Shown here: positions 30,774 through 39,596 of the stretch, piece by piece
Layout: the number at the start of each line of letters is the position of its first letter
How positions within the stretch are numbered: position 1 is the stretch's first letter
NCBI RefSeq assembly: GCF_042852765.1
Contig: NZ_AP031414.1
DNA from: Schaedlerella glycyrrhizinilytica_A
Lineage (GTDB): Bacteria > Bacillota > Clostridia > Lachnospirales > Lachnospiraceae
Reading direction: 5' to 3' (one strand)
DNA length: 64,000 nucleotides
The notes under the pieces: generated by a model
Told to the model about the DNA's origin: nothing
What the model saw: only the letters and a program-made list of their open reading frames with translations
Database searches by the model: none
Made by a program: the position numbers and the translations under genes

Positions 30774-30813
30774 CAAGACAGGGGCAGATGATTTTGTTAA
30801 TCTGTCTCTTTTT
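30774..30813 (+). terminator. Terminator at the right edge of the accessory array
   Basis: GACAG..CAGAT pairs with ATCTG..GTC around ATTTTGTTA, followed by TCTCTTTTTG. Confidence 0.7.
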
Positions 30814-30850
30814 GATTGTTAGAAAAGGTTAGAAAAGCTGTGGTTTTTAC

Positions 30851-30878
30851 TTGACATTCTTCGATAAAGCGTTATAAT
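30851..30878 (+). promoter_or_regulatory. Sigma-A promoter of the marR-MATE operon
   Basis: TTGACA and TATAAT, both perfect, with a 16-nt spacer. Start of transcription predicted near 30885. Confidence 0.88.
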
Positions 30879-30885
30879 GATAAAG

Positions 30886-30899
30886 GTTCTGAAAAGAAC
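30886..30899 (+). promoter_or_regulatory. Candidate MarR operator
   Basis: The inverted repeat GTTCT-GAAA-AGAAC lies just past the -10 box, at the predicted start of transcription, where a MarR-type repressor of its own operon would be expected to bind. Confidence 0.5.
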
Positions 30900-30938
30900 T
30901 GTTTTAAAAGAAACAAACTGGACAGGAGGCGGGATTGT

Positions 30939-31391
30939 ATGGCTGGAACAACAGATTTTCTGGTGACCGTTCAGGGAATGGCGAAACTGCATGACGGTAT
31001 GATCAAAATGGTCTGCGGCAAGTATCAGCTGACATTGATCGAAGGAAAGATCATCAGTTTTCTGCACAATAATCCGGGAAAAGATACGGCAGGGGACATT
31101 GTGGAGCTGCGGAGACTTTCCAAAGGAAATGTGTCTCTTGCAGTGGAAAATCTGATCCGAAAAGGACTGCTTGAAAGAGAACAGGATCATAAGGATCGGA
31201 GAAAGATCCATTTGTCGTTGTTGGCATCGGCAAAACCGATCACGGACCTGATCGAAAAAAGACAGAATGAATTTGAAGAAGAGTTGTTTCGTGGCTTTTC
31301 AGAAGAAGAGCGTAGGTTGTACATAGAGTTAAATGACCGAATGGTGGAGAACACAAAGAACACGATGAAAAGGAGAATGGAGAATGAATAA
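30939..31391 (+). CDS. MarR family transcriptional regulator
   Basis: 150-residue winged-helix regulator. The wHTH region is about residues 30-95: LTLIEGKIISFLHNN, DIVELRRLSKGNVSLAVENLIRK (recognition helix) and LEREQDHKDRRKIHLSL (wing with D-x-R). The flanking helices form the dimer interface. It overlaps the MATE exporter gene by 8 nt, so it most likely represses that exporter until a ligand binds. A palindrome at the promoter is a candidate site. Confidence 0.9.
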   Translation: MAGTTDFLVTVQGMAKLHDGMIKMVCGKYQLTLIEGKIISFLHNNPGKDTAGDIVELRRLSKGNVSLAVENLIRKGLLEREQDHKDRRKIHLSLLASAKPITDLIEKRQNEFEEELFRGFSEEERRLYIELNDRMVENTKNTMKRRMENE

Positions 31392-32769
31392 TGAGAAAGA
31401 TTTCCTGGCAAAAGAACCACTTGGAAAGCTTTTGATGCGGCTGGCGCTTCCGACAGTTGCGGCACAGCTGATCAATATGCTTTATAATATCGTAGACCGT
31501 ATGTATATCGGACATATTCCGGATGTCGGGGCGCTCGCGCTGACCGGCGTCGGAGTCTGTATGCCGCTGATCATGATCGTGTCTGCATTTGCGGCGCTTG
31601 TAGGCAACGGCGGTGCGCCGCGAGCATCGATCTTCATGGGAAAAGGGGCGAAAGAAAAAGCGGAGAAGACGTTGGGAAATTGTTTTACGATGCAGCTGAT
31701 CGTCTCTGCGGTTTTGACGGCGATCCTTTTGCTTTGGAACCGGAATATGCTTCTAGCATTTGGAGCGAGCGATAATACGATCGAATATGCCGTGCAGTAT
31801 ATGAATATTTATTCGATCGGTACGGTTTTTGTACAACTGACACTTGGTATGAATGCATTTATCACAGCACAGGGATTTGCAAAGACGGGAATGCTTTCCG
31901 TTCTCATCGGCGCCGGGATCAATATTGTGCTGGATCCGATCTTTATTTTCGGATTTGGAATGGGAGTGCGCGGAGCGGCACTTGCGACGATTCTTTCTCA
32001 GGCTTGCTCCTGTATCTGGGTACTTGTATTCTTATTTGGAAAAAAGACAACATTGCAGATCAAGAAAGAGAATCTGGGCTTAAAACCGGCGGTTATCTTT
32101 CCGTGTCTGGCTCTTGGTTCCTCTGTCTTCATTATGCAGGCAAGCGAGAGCGTGATCTCTGTGTGCTTTAATTCGTCTCTTTTAAAATACGGCGGAGATA
32201 TAGCGGTTGGTGCGATGACGATCCTGACCAGCGTGATGCAGTTTGCGATGCTGCCGCTTCAGGGACTTGGGCAGGGAGCTCAGCCGATCATTAGTTATAA
32301 TTACGGGGCAGGGAACAGAGAGCGTGTCAAAGGCGCATTCTGGTTGCTTTTGAAATCCAGTCTGCTTTATGCGACTCTGTTGTGGGTACTTGTTATGTTG
32401 TTCCCGCAGATGTTTGCGGCAATGTTTACGGCAGATGCGGCATTGATCGAATTTACAAGAACCGCACTCCGGATCTATATGGCTTGTATGCTTTTGTTCG
32501 GAATCCAGATGGCATGTCAGATGACATTTATGTCCATCGGAAATGCGAAATCTTCGATCATCGTGGCGGTGATGCGAAAGTTCATCCTGCTGCTTCCTCT
32601 GATTTATATTGTACCGCAGATCTGGAAATCCAATCAGACGATGGCGGTTTATCTGGCGGAGCCGATCGCCGACTTTTTGGCGGTGTCATTTACCGCAGTA
32701 TTGTTCTTCTTCCAGTTCCGGAAAGTGCTTGCGGAAATGGAGAGAAGAAAACCAAAGCAGGAACAATAG
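31384..32769 (+). CDS. MATE family efflux transporter
   Basis: 461-residue twelve-helix exporter. LPTVAAQLINMLYNIVDRMY in helix 1 and MGVRGAALATILSQACS are family patterns, closer to the MepA/NorM branch than to the MATE protein at 19259. The operon with MarR argues for a drug or toxin exporter induced by its substrate, as with Staphylococcus MepR-MepA. Substrate unknown. Ends before a strong terminator. Confidence 0.92.
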   Translation: MNNEKDFLAKEPLGKLLMRLALPTVAAQLINMLYNIVDRMYIGHIPDVGALALTGVGVCMPLIMIVSAFAALVGNGGAPRASIFMGKGAKEKAEKTLGNCFTMQLIVSAVLTAILLLWNRNMLLAFGASDNTIEYAVQYMNIYSIGTVFVQLTLGMNAFITAQGFAKTGMLSVLIGAGINIVLDPIFIFGFGMGVRGAALATILSQACSCIWVLVFLFGKKTTLQIKKENLGLKPAVIFPCLALGSSVFIMQASESVISVCFNSSLLKYGGDIAVGAMTILTSVMQFAMLPLQGLGQGAQPIISYNYGAGNRERVKGAFWLLLKSSLLYATLLWVLVMLFPQMFAAMFTADAALIEFTRTALRIYMACMLLFGIQMACQMTFMSIGNAKSSIIVAVMRKFILLLPLIYIVPQIWKSNQTMAVYLAEPIADFLAVSFTAVLFFFQFRKVLAEMERRKPKQEQ

Positions 32770-32788
32770 AATATGGAAAAGCTGAAGG

Positions 32789-32827
32789 CTGTCACATGAA
32801 AATTCATGTGGCAGTTTTCTTTTTTTA
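32789..32827 (+). terminator. Intrinsic terminator of the marR-MATE operon
   Basis: CTGTCACATGAA and TTCATGTGGCAG form a 12-bp stem (one G-U) with an AA loop, followed by TTTTCTTTTTTT. It separates the exporter from the spoIIIA operon. Confidence 0.92.
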
Positions 32828-32903
32828 TCCGTGCAAACAGAATCTGATAAATCTATGTATATTTCCGAAACTCATTCATATATTGGTTAAAGAGGTGGAC
32901 AAG

Positions 32904-33845
32904 ATGAATGAAGAAAGAAAACAGCAGCAGATTTATCAGATACTGGCGGGAAGTATCCGGAAAATTCTGGAAAGAGAATCTTTGGATTTTTCCAGACTGC
33001 AGGAGATCCGGCTCCGCGTCGGGAAGCCGCTTTTGGTCATCTGCGAAAACACGGAGCGGATCCTGCCGGGAGAGGACGGCGTGCCGTATCTGGTGACGAA
33101 AGAAGAAATCAGAGAAACGATGGATTACATCAGCCGTTATTCTCTGTATGCATACGAAACGGAATTAAGACAGGGATTTCTTACGATTGAGGGAGGGCAT
33201 CGCATCGGCGTGAGTGGAAAAGTGATCGTGGAGGGAAATAAGATCAAAAATATGCAGTATATTTCTTCGGTGAATATCCGGGCGGCGCATGAGGTGATCG
33301 GATGTGCGGATCCGGTGATGCGGTACATAACAAAGAACAGGGAAGTGTGTCATACGCTGATCATTTCTCCGCCGTGCTGCGGTAAAACGACATTGATCCG
33401 GGATATGATCCGTCAGATTTCGGATGGAAATGCGTATGTCAAAGGCTGTACGGTGGGGGTGGTGGACGAGCGTTCCGAGTTAGGTGGATGTTATCTCGGG
33501 ATCGCGCAGAATGACATCGGGATGCGGACCGATATTCTGGATTGCTGTCCGAAAGCGGAGGGGATGATCCTTTTGATCCGTTCTATGGCGCCCCGGGTGC
33601 TTGCGATCGACGAGATTGGCGGTGAAGAGGAGATACGGGCGCTGGAATATGCGATGCACTGCGGTTGCAAACTGATCGCCAGCGTACACGGAAGTGATCT
33701 GGAAGAAATTTCGGAGAGACCGGGCGTAAAAGAATTGATCGAACAAAGGCGGTTTGAGCGGTATATTGTGCTGGATCATGAGGGAAAGCCCGGAACCGTG
33801 CGGGGGATTTACGATGAGCGGGGGATCCGGCTATGTGGAAAATGA
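32904..33845 (+). CDS. spoIIIAA: Stage III sporulation protein AA, ATPase
   Basis: Mother-cell ATPase of the SpoIIIA-SpoIIQ feeding channel, related to secretion ATPases. The 313 residues hold EIRLRVGKPL, GHRIGVSGKVI, the Walker A IISPPCCGKTTLIRDM, VVDERSELGG, and Walker B PRVLAIDEIGGEEE. The ATG at 32904 follows AGAGGTGG; the frame is open far upstream into the exporter gene but without homology. A CATATATT at 32877-32884 resembles the -10 of mother-cell sigma factors, without a convincing -35. First gene of the eight-gene operon. Confidence 0.95.
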   Translation: MNEERKQQQIYQILAGSIRKILERESLDFSRLQEIRLRVGKPLLVICENTERILPGEDGVPYLVTKEEIRETMDYISRYSLYAYETELRQGFLTIEGGHRIGVSGKVIVEGNKIKNMQYISSVNIRAAHEVIGCADPVMRYITKNREVCHTLIISPPCCGKTTLIRDMIRQISDGNAYVKGCTVGVVDERSELGGCYLGIAQNDIGMRTDILDCCPKAEGMILLIRSMAPRVLAIDEIGGEEEIRALEYAMHCGCKLIASVHGSDLEEISERPGVKELIEQRRFERYIVLDHEGKPGTVRGIYDERGIRLCGK

Positions 33846-34351
33846 TCGGCTCCATTCTTGTACTGACGGCGACGAGCGGCGCCGGATTTCTCTATGGCAT
33901 TGAGCAGCAGGATTATTTGGAAAAACTGCTTTATATCCGGCATATCATCTATATGCTGAAAGGGGAACTTGAGTACACGAAAGCGCCGCTTGGCGAAGTG
34001 TTCGGGCGGGCGGCAGTGCGGGTGAGAGAACCTTACAAAGGTTGGCTTCATGGATTGGAGCGGCAGGTGGAACGTCGAAAAGAAGACGAATTCTTTAAAA
34101 TCTGGATGCGCTCCATTGACCGGGATCTGCATACACTTCATTTAAAAAGCGAGCATGTGATCCAGCTAAAAGAACTCGGGAGCTGTCTCGGAAGAATGGA
34201 CAGCACATCGGAAAGCCTTCATTTAAAACTTTATGTGGAACGGTTGGAGCTGGAGATCGAAAAGGTACGGGAAAGTTTGAGTGCAAAAAAACGGATCGGA
34301 AACTGTCTGGGAGTGATGGGAGGCATTTTTTTGATCGTCATTTTGATCTAA
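33833..34351 (+). CDS. spoIIIAB: Stage III sporulation protein AB
   Basis: Membrane protein of the SpoIIIA channel, distantly related to type II secretion GspF. The 172 residues have an N-terminal helix (GSILVLTATSGAGFLYGI), a cytosolic helical middle (LRHIIYMLKGELEYTKAPLGE-like) and a C-terminal helix ending GVMGGIFLIVILI. It overlaps spoIIIAA by 13 nt. Confidence 0.92.
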   Translation: MWKMIGSILVLTATSGAGFLYGIEQQDYLEKLLYIRHIIYMLKGELEYTKAPLGEVFGRAAVRVREPYKGWLHGLERQVERRKEDEFFKIWMRSIDRDLHTLHLKSEHVIQLKELGSCLGRMDSTSESLHLKLYVERLELEIEKVRESLSAKKRIGNCLGVMGGIFLIVILI

Positions 34352-34360
34352 GGAGGAGGC

Positions 34361-34555
34361 ATGAGTATCAATTTAATCTTTAAAATCGCTGCGGTTGGGA
34401 TTCTCGTATCGATCTTAAGTCAGGTGCTGAAGCATAGCGGGAGAGATGAGCAGGCATTTTTGGTAAGTCTTGCGGGATTGATCCTTGTCCTTACCTGGGT
34501 GCTGCCTTTTATCTATGAATTATTTGAATCCGTACAGCGGATGTTTTCACTGTAA
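34361..34555 (+). CDS. spoIIIAC: Stage III sporulation protein AC
   Basis: 64-residue protein with two membrane helices (INLIFKIAAVGILVSILSQV and FLVSLAGLILVLTWVLPF) separated by the conserved KHSGRDEQA turn. Part of the SpoIIIA channel. AGGAGG lies 5 nt before the ATG. Confidence 0.92.
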   Translation: MSINLIFKIAAVGILVSILSQVLKHSGRDEQAFLVSLAGLILVLTWVLPFIYELFESVQRMFSL

Positions 34556-34593
34556 ACGAAAATCCGGTCGGAAAATAGATGGAGGATACGGTC

Positions 34594-34980
34594 ATGAATA
34601 TGGTACAGATCGGAATGATCGGCGTGCTGGGAGCGCTGCTTGCGATCCAGTTCAAAGGCGGGAAAACAGAATATGGGATTTATATGAGTGTGGCGGTGAG
34701 CATTGTTCTGTTTCTTTGTATCGTGGACCGTTTGGAAATTTTCGTGCGGACGATCGATGAGATCAGCCGTTATATCAGTGTGGATACCGGATATCTGTCC
34801 ACGATGCTGAAAATGATCGGCATCACTTATATTTCGGAATTTTCATCGAGCATCTGCAAGGATACCGGATATCAGACGATCGCAGTGCAGATCGAAGTGT
34901 TCAGCAAGCTGACGATCCTTGCGATGGGAATGCCGATCCTTTTGGCGCTTCTGGAGACGATACAGGAGTTTCTCGTATGA
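34594..34980 (+). CDS. spoIIIAD: Stage III sporulation protein AD
   Basis: 128-residue integral membrane channel component. Helices MIGVLGALLAIQF, VAVSIVLFLCIVDRL and LAMGMPILLALLETIQ; the middle contains the conserved IGITYISEFSSSICKDTGYQ. The ATG at 34594 has GGAGG 8 nt upstream; the earlier in-frame ATG at 34579 overlaps that ribosome site. The stop overlaps spoIIIAE by four bases. Confidence 0.92.
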   Translation: MNMVQIGMIGVLGALLAIQFKGGKTEYGIYMSVAVSIVLFLCIVDRLEIFVRTIDEISRYISVDTGYLSTMLKMIGITYISEFSSSICKDTGYQTIAVQIEVFSKLTILAMGMPILLALLETIQEFLV

Positions 34981-36227
34981 GACGCGACGGGGGAGTGCAA
35001 GTGAGACGGATTCTTTGGACTTGGCGTGTTTTCATTTTGGTCTGTCTGAGTGTCTGCATATCGGGACGGACCTGTCATGCGTCAGAAGAGACCGGCTATG
35101 CGACCGGAGAGACGGTCTCGGTATCGCGGAGCGATAAAGAGAGCTCTCTAGAACACTCAGATCCGGAATTGTGGGAGGAGATGCAGGAACGGCTTCTGGA
35201 GGCATTTGATTTTACAGAAATGGATGAGGGGATGGAGCAAATACTGCCGGGGGAGAAACGTACATTTCGGGATGTATTGGATCCGCTCTTATCGGGGGAG
35301 CTTGAAACGGCGTGGGAAATGGCGAAACAGTATCTTTATGACCAGTTTTCCTTTGAATTCCGCAGTAATAAAAAGCAGTTGGTCTCGATGCTTTTGCTGG
35401 CGGTCACGGCGGCGCTTTTTTCTAATTTTGCCAGTGCACTGCAAAATAAACAGATATCCAGGATCAGCTTTTACGTCTTATATATGCTGCTGATCACACT
35501 TTGTCTCAATACATTTCGTGTGGCGATGTCAGGGATAGAAAACAGGGTAGAAGTTCTGGTGGATTTTATGCGTGTGCTTTGCCCGGGATATTTTCTGGCG
35601 GTTGCCTTTGCGTCGGGAAGCAGCAGCGCGCTGATGTTCTACAATCTGGTTCTGATCCTGATCTATCTCGTGGAAGTCCTGATCCTGAAATTTTTGCTTC
35701 CGATGATCCATGTATATATTATGGTGCAGGTGATGAATTATATGTTGGGGGAGGATCTGCTGACGGAGCTGGGAGAACTACTGAAAAAGCTGATCTTATG
35801 GATTTTGAAAACGTTGCTGGCACTGGTAGTTGGGATCAATGTGGTGCAGGGGCTTCTGGGACCGGCGATCGACGGACTGAAACGAAGCGCCGTAACGAAG
35901 ACAGTGGAAGCGATCCCTGGGATCGGAAATACATTCGGCAGTATGACAGACGTTGTACTTGGGACAACCGTGCTGATCAAAAACGGGATCGGAATGGCAG
36001 GGGCGGTGATCCTGCTCGCAGGATGTCTCGTCCCGGTTGTCCAGATGGCAGTCCTTACTTTTTTCTATAAGCTTGCGGCTGCGCTCGTACAGCCGGTTTC
36101 GGACAAACGTATCACCGGATGCATCAGCAGCGTCAGTTCGGGCTATGAATTGCTGCTGAAAGTATTGTGCACGGTGCTTGTTCTGTTTCTTCTGACGATC
36201 GCGGTGGCGGCAGCGGCGACATCTTAA
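34977..36227 (+). CDS. spoIIIAE: Stage III sporulation protein AE
   Basis: 416-residue polytopic membrane protein of the channel. It starts with a signal-like segment (WRVFILVCLSVCISG, residues about 14-28). A charged periplasm-side region with FRDVLDPLLSGE follows, then about eight helices from residue 140 on, including the family block NVVQGLLGPAIDGLKRSAVTK and IGNTFGSMTDVVLG. Start overlaps the spoIIIAD stop (ATGA). Confidence 0.93.
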   Translation: MRRDGGVQVRRILWTWRVFILVCLSVCISGRTCHASEETGYATGETVSVSRSDKESSLEHSDPELWEEMQERLLEAFDFTEMDEGMEQILPGEKRTFRDVLDPLLSGELETAWEMAKQYLYDQFSFEFRSNKKQLVSMLLLAVTAALFSNFASALQNKQISRISFYVLYMLLITLCLNTFRVAMSGIENRVEVLVDFMRVLCPGYFLAVAFASGSSSALMFYNLVLILIYLVEVLILKFLLPMIHVYIMVQVMNYMLGEDLLTELGELLKKLILWILKTLLALVVGINVVQGLLGPAIDGLKRSAVTKTVEAIPGIGNTFGSMTDVVLGTTVLIKNGIGMAGAVILLAGCLVPVVQMAVLTFFYKLAAALVQPVSDKRITGCISSVSSGYELLLKVLCTVLVLFLLTIAVAAAATS

Positions 36228-36260
36228 GAAAGAAAATGGCGGGAAAAGAGGTACGAAGCG

Positions 36261-36710
36261 ATGTTGGATGCGATGTATGAGTGGATGAAAAACCTGGCGT
36301 TTTATCTTGTGATCGTCACGGCGGCGCTGGAGGTGCTGCCGAGGGAGGCTTACAGAAAATATGTCCGTTTTTTTGCGGGGATCGTGCTGATCCTTTTGAT
36401 CCTGATGCCGCCTTTACAGGTGACAGGGAGTTTGGGGACTTTTCAAACAAAATATCGAAATCATGAATCGGAATTGATCCGTCAGGAAATCATGGAGAGC
36501 AGGGAATATTTTGAAGAGGCGGATGTGTTCGAGTTTATGGAAAAGGAAACGGACGGTGTGGAGGAAATCGAAATTGGAGAAAATCAGAGATCGGATTTTG
36601 ACGTGGATGCATACGGAGGAGAAACGTCCGGGGAAACAACAGCTGCTGGTGATTCTGCTGATCGGACTGTTGCTGCTGGTGATCGCGATCCCGGTACCCG
36701 GGGAGAGTGA
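36261..36710 (+). CDS. spoIIIAF: Stage III sporulation protein AF
   Basis: 149-residue membrane protein with two N-terminal helices (MKNLAFYLVIVTAALEVLPR and FFAGIVLILLILMPPLQV), the typical SpoIIIAF beginning, followed by a short soluble region. Its last 46 codons overlap the start of spoIIIAG in another frame. The tail is low-complexity (GGETSGETTAAGDSADRT) and is probably not a folded domain. Confidence 0.88.
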   Translation: MLDAMYEWMKNLAFYLVIVTAALEVLPREAYRKYVRFFAGIVLILLILMPPLQVTGSLGTFQTKYRNHESELIRQEIMESREYFEEADVFEFMEKETDGVEEIEIGENQRSDFDVDAYGGETSGETTAAGDSADRTVAAGDRDPGTRGE

Positions 36711-37203
36711 CAAGGAACAGGAAGAAACAAAAAGGGAGACATCTGTGGGAATCCGTAGTGGAAATGGGACAGGAGCGGAAGATACTTTGGTGGGGCAGTA
36801 TGAGGCGTATCTGGAAAAACGGGTGGCGGATGCACTGGAATGTGTGGAGGGGGTCGGAAAGACGGAAGTGGTGATCACCTTGAAATCATCCGGGCAGAAA
36901 GTCATCGAAAAGGATCAGATTTCCAATAGCAGGACAACGACGGAAGAAGATTCGGCAGGCGGAACGCGGGTGGAAAAAGAGGGGGAGACGGAAAAAACCA
37001 GTATTTATGAGCAGCGTGAGGACGGAAGCCAGACGCCCTATGTGAGCCGGGAGATGCTGCCGGAGGTGGAGGGCGTTGCTGTGATCGCGGAGGGGGGAGA
37101 TCATCCGGTCGTCGTGCAAAATATCACGGAAGCGATCCAGGCATTATTTGGGATCGAAGCGCATAAGATAAAAATAATGAAAAGGACAACAGCAGGATCA
37201 TGA
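36574..37203 (+). CDS. spoIIIAG: Stage III sporulation protein AG
   Basis: Forms the large ring of the feeding channel in the intermembrane space. The 209 residues have one membrane helix (QLLVILLIGLLLLVIAIPV, about residues 23-41), a polar linker, and the ring-building domain (YEAYLEKRVADALECVEGVGKTEVVITLK ... VEGVAVIAEGGDHPVVVQNI). I chose the TTG at 36574, which has GGAGG 9 nt upstream; an ATG at 36607 has no ribosome site. Either choice overlaps spoIIIAF by more than 100 bases. The stop overlaps the next frame. Confidence 0.88.
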   Translation: MEKIRDRILTWMHTEEKRPGKQQLLVILLIGLLLLVIAIPVPGESDKEQEETKRETSVGIRSGNGTGAEDTLVGQYEAYLEKRVADALECVEGVGKTEVVITLKSSGQKVIEKDQISNSRTTTEEDSAGGTRVEKEGETEKTSIYEQREDGSQTPYVSREMLPEVEGVAVIAEGGDHPVVVQNITEAIQALFGIEAHKIKIMKRTTAGS

Positions 37204-37232
37204 AAAAAGGTGATGGAAAAGGAGGAACTTTC

Positions 37233-37844
37233 GTGAAACATTTATTTAAGAAAAACCAGATCATTATTACGACCCTGGCGGTGATGATCGCCATAGCCGG
37301 ATATCTGAATTATTCGGGGAAATTATTCGGCGATGATCCAAACAGCAGTGCAGAGGCAAATACAGAGATGGTCAATCAGGAACTTCTGGACATCTCGGAG
37401 GAAGATCTGGAGACGGAAAGTACCGAGATCGCAAGCACGGATTCCGAAGTCGAGGGGACACCGGGGGAGGCAGTCCTGACAAACGGAGGAGCGGACAGTA
37501 CCGTTGCGCAGGCGAAAGTATCAAGAGAGCAGGTGCGTGCGCAGAATAAGGAAACCTTGCAGGCGCTGATCGACAACACAAATATCAGCGAGGAAGAAAA
37601 ACAGAGCGCAGTGGAACAGATGGTGCGGATGACGCAGATCGCCGAGCAGGAATTGGCCATCGAGACATTGATGGCGTCCAAAGGATTTTCCGAGTCTGTG
37701 GTCAATCTGACCGAAGATTCCGCGGACATTGTTGTGAATGCGGAAGAATTAACGGATGCCAACCGGGCGCAGATCGAGGACATCGTGACACGGAAAACGG
37801 AGATTGCACCGGAAAATATCGTGATCACACCGATCCACGAATAA
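37233..37844 (+). CDS. spoIIIAH: Stage III sporulation protein AH
   Basis: Mother-cell partner of the forespore protein SpoIIQ, anchoring the channel. The 203 residues start with KHLFKKNQIIITTLAVMIAI (membrane helix), then a long acidic Ser/Thr/Glu-rich linker (about residues 40-95). The YscJ/FliF-like domain is C-terminal (QTLQALIDNTNISEEEK-like ... VNLTEDSADIVVNAEEL). The GTG at 37233 has AAGGAGG with 7-nt spacing and is preferred to an ATG at 37200 that only overlaps the previous stop. Last gene of the operon. Confidence 0.9.
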   Translation: MKHLFKKNQIIITTLAVMIAIAGYLNYSGKLFGDDPNSSAEANTEMVNQELLDISEEDLETESTEIASTDSEVEGTPGEAVLTNGGADSTVAQAKVSREQVRAQNKETLQALIDNTNISEEEKQSAVEQMVRMTQIAEQELAIETLMASKGFSESVVNLTEDSADIVVNAEELTDANRAQIEDIVTRKTEIAPENIVITPIHE

Positions 37845-37853
37845 AACAAAAGA

Positions 37854-37882
37854 TTGCAGGCAGTGAACGGTTATGGTAAAAT
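37854..37882 (+). promoter_or_regulatory. Candidate promoter of prfC
   Basis: TTGCAG and TAAAAT with 17-nt spacing, starting 9 nt after the spoIIIAH stop and 50 nt before the prfC ATG. Confidence 0.6.
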
Positions 37883-37932
37883 GGATTCCGGTTATGTGAA
37901 GAGGAACCAGAAATACGAGGAGATATGGAATT

Positions 37933-39522
37933 ATGTCTGATATTACAAATGAAATAAAAAAGCGGCGGACGTTTGCGATCATTTCCCATCCGGATGCCGG
38001 AAAAACAACGCTGACCGAGAAGTTCCTGTTGTATGGAGGCGCGATCAACCAGGCGGGATCGGTCAAAGGAAAGGCGACTGCAAAGCATGCGGTTTCGGAC
38101 TGGATGGAGATCGAGAAAGAGAGAGGTATCTCGGTAACGTCTTCGGTCCTGCAGTTTAATTACGGGGGATTCTGCATCAATATCCTGGATACACCGGGGC
38201 ATCAGGATTTCTCGGAGGATACTTACCGGACGCTGATGGCGGCGGATTCCGCGGTCATGGTGATCGACGCGTCCAAGGGTGTGGAGGCGCAGACGAGAAA
38301 GCTGTTCAAAGTCTGCGTCATGCGCCATATTCCGATCTTTACGTTTATCAATAAGATGGACCGGGATGCGATGGATACATTTGAACTTCTGGACGATATT
38401 GAGAAAGAGCTTGGGATCGCAACTTGTCCGGTGAACTGGCCGATCGGTTCCGGTAAAGCGTTCAAAGGAGTATACGACCGTCAGAAAAAAGAAGTGGAGC
38501 TGTTCTCCGATACCCAAAAAGGAACAAAGATGGGCGCGGTACAGACGATCTCGGAAGAGGATCCGATGCTTTCCGAAGTGATCGGAGAAGATGCAAAAGC
38601 GCTTCTTGAAGAGGAAATCGAACTACTGGACGGAGCGGCGGCCGAATTTGATCAGGAACTCGTCTCAAAAGGCGAACTGTCTCCGGTGTTTTTCGGGTCG
38701 GCGCTGACGAACTTCGGTGTGGAGACATTTCTGAAGCATTTTCTTGTGATGACAAGCTCACCGCTGCCGAGAATGTCGGATCACGGACTGATCGATCCGA
38801 TGAAAGAAAATGATTTCTCGGCGTTTGTGTTCAAGATCCAGGCCAATATGAACAAGGCGCATCGTGACCGGATCGCGTTCATGCGGATCTGTTCCGGAAA
38901 ATTCGAGGCGGGGATGTCGGCTTATCACATTCAGGGCGGAAAAGATGTGCGTCTTTCCCAGCCGCAGCAGATGATGGCAAGTGAACGTAAGATCATAGAA
39001 TCGGCGTGTGGCGGAGACATCATCGGTATTTTTGATCCGGGAATTTTCTCCATCGGAGATACATTGACAACCTCGAAAGAGAAGTACGCTTACGAGGGGA
39101 TCCCGACGTTTGCGCCGGAACATTTTGCGAGAGTGCGTCAGGTCGATACGATGAAGCGGAAACAGTTTGTCAAAGGGATCAATCAGATTGCCCAGGAGGG
39201 CGCGATCCAGATTTTCCAGGAATACAATACCGGTATGGAAGAGATCATCGTCGGCGTGGTCGGCGTGTTGCAGTTTGACGTGTTGAAGTACCGTCTGGAA
39301 AATGAATACAATGTGGAGATCCGTCTGGAAAATCTGCCGTACGAGCATATCCGCTGGATCGAAAACGACGAGATCGACATGGACCGCTTAAGCGGAACTT
39401 CGGATATGAAGAAGATCAAGGATCTGAAAGACCGTCCGCTCCTTTTGTTTGTGCATGAGTGGAGCATCCGGATGACGCTGGAGAGAAATGAGGGACTGAA
39501 ACTTTCGGAATTTGGAAGATAA
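37933..39522 (+). CDS. prfC: Peptide chain release factor 3
   Basis: Translational GTPase that recycles RF1/RF2 from the ribosome. 529 residues; G1 ISHPDAGKTTLTEK, switch region KERGISVTSSV, G3 DTPGHQDFSEDT, G4 NKMDRDA. The N-terminal RRTFAIISHPDAGK and the SGKAFKGVYDR insert are specific to RF3 rather than EF-G. Domains II and III follow to the C-terminus. Single gene with its own promoter. Confidence 0.95.
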   Translation: MSDITNEIKKRRTFAIISHPDAGKTTLTEKFLLYGGAINQAGSVKGKATAKHAVSDWMEIEKERGISVTSSVLQFNYGGFCINILDTPGHQDFSEDTYRTLMAADSAVMVIDASKGVEAQTRKLFKVCVMRHIPIFTFINKMDRDAMDTFELLDDIEKELGIATCPVNWPIGSGKAFKGVYDRQKKEVELFSDTQKGTKMGAVQTISEEDPMLSEVIGEDAKALLEEEIELLDGAAAEFDQELVSKGELSPVFFGSALTNFGVETFLKHFLVMTSSPLPRMSDHGLIDPMKENDFSAFVFKIQANMNKAHRDRIAFMRICSGKFEAGMSAYHIQGGKDVRLSQPQQMMASERKIIESACGGDIIGIFDPGIFSIGDTLTTSKEKYAYEGIPTFAPEHFARVRQVDTMKRKQFVKGINQIAQEGAIQIFQEYNTGMEEIIVGVVGVLQFDVLKYRLENEYNVEIRLENLPYEHIRWIENDEIDMDRLSGTSDMKKIKDLKDRPLLLFVHEWSIRMTLERNEGLKLSEFGR

Positions 39523-39532
39523 TAATTTCCCT

Positions 39533-39560
39533 TTGCAAACAGAGGGATATTTGTTATAAT
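39533..39560 (+). promoter_or_regulatory. Sigma-A promoter of the Asp23 gene
   Basis: TTGCAA and a perfect TATAAT with 16-nt spacing, 37 nt before the ATG. Confidence 0.75.
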
Positions 39561-39596
39561 ACAAAAAGAGATTAGACCAAATTGGAGGTTGTGAAG

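Noticed and set aside
35501..36070. Long alternative frame inside spoIIIAE
   Set aside because: It lies wholly in a well-recognised membrane protein gene and gives a Cys/Arg/Gly-rich peptide without any family.
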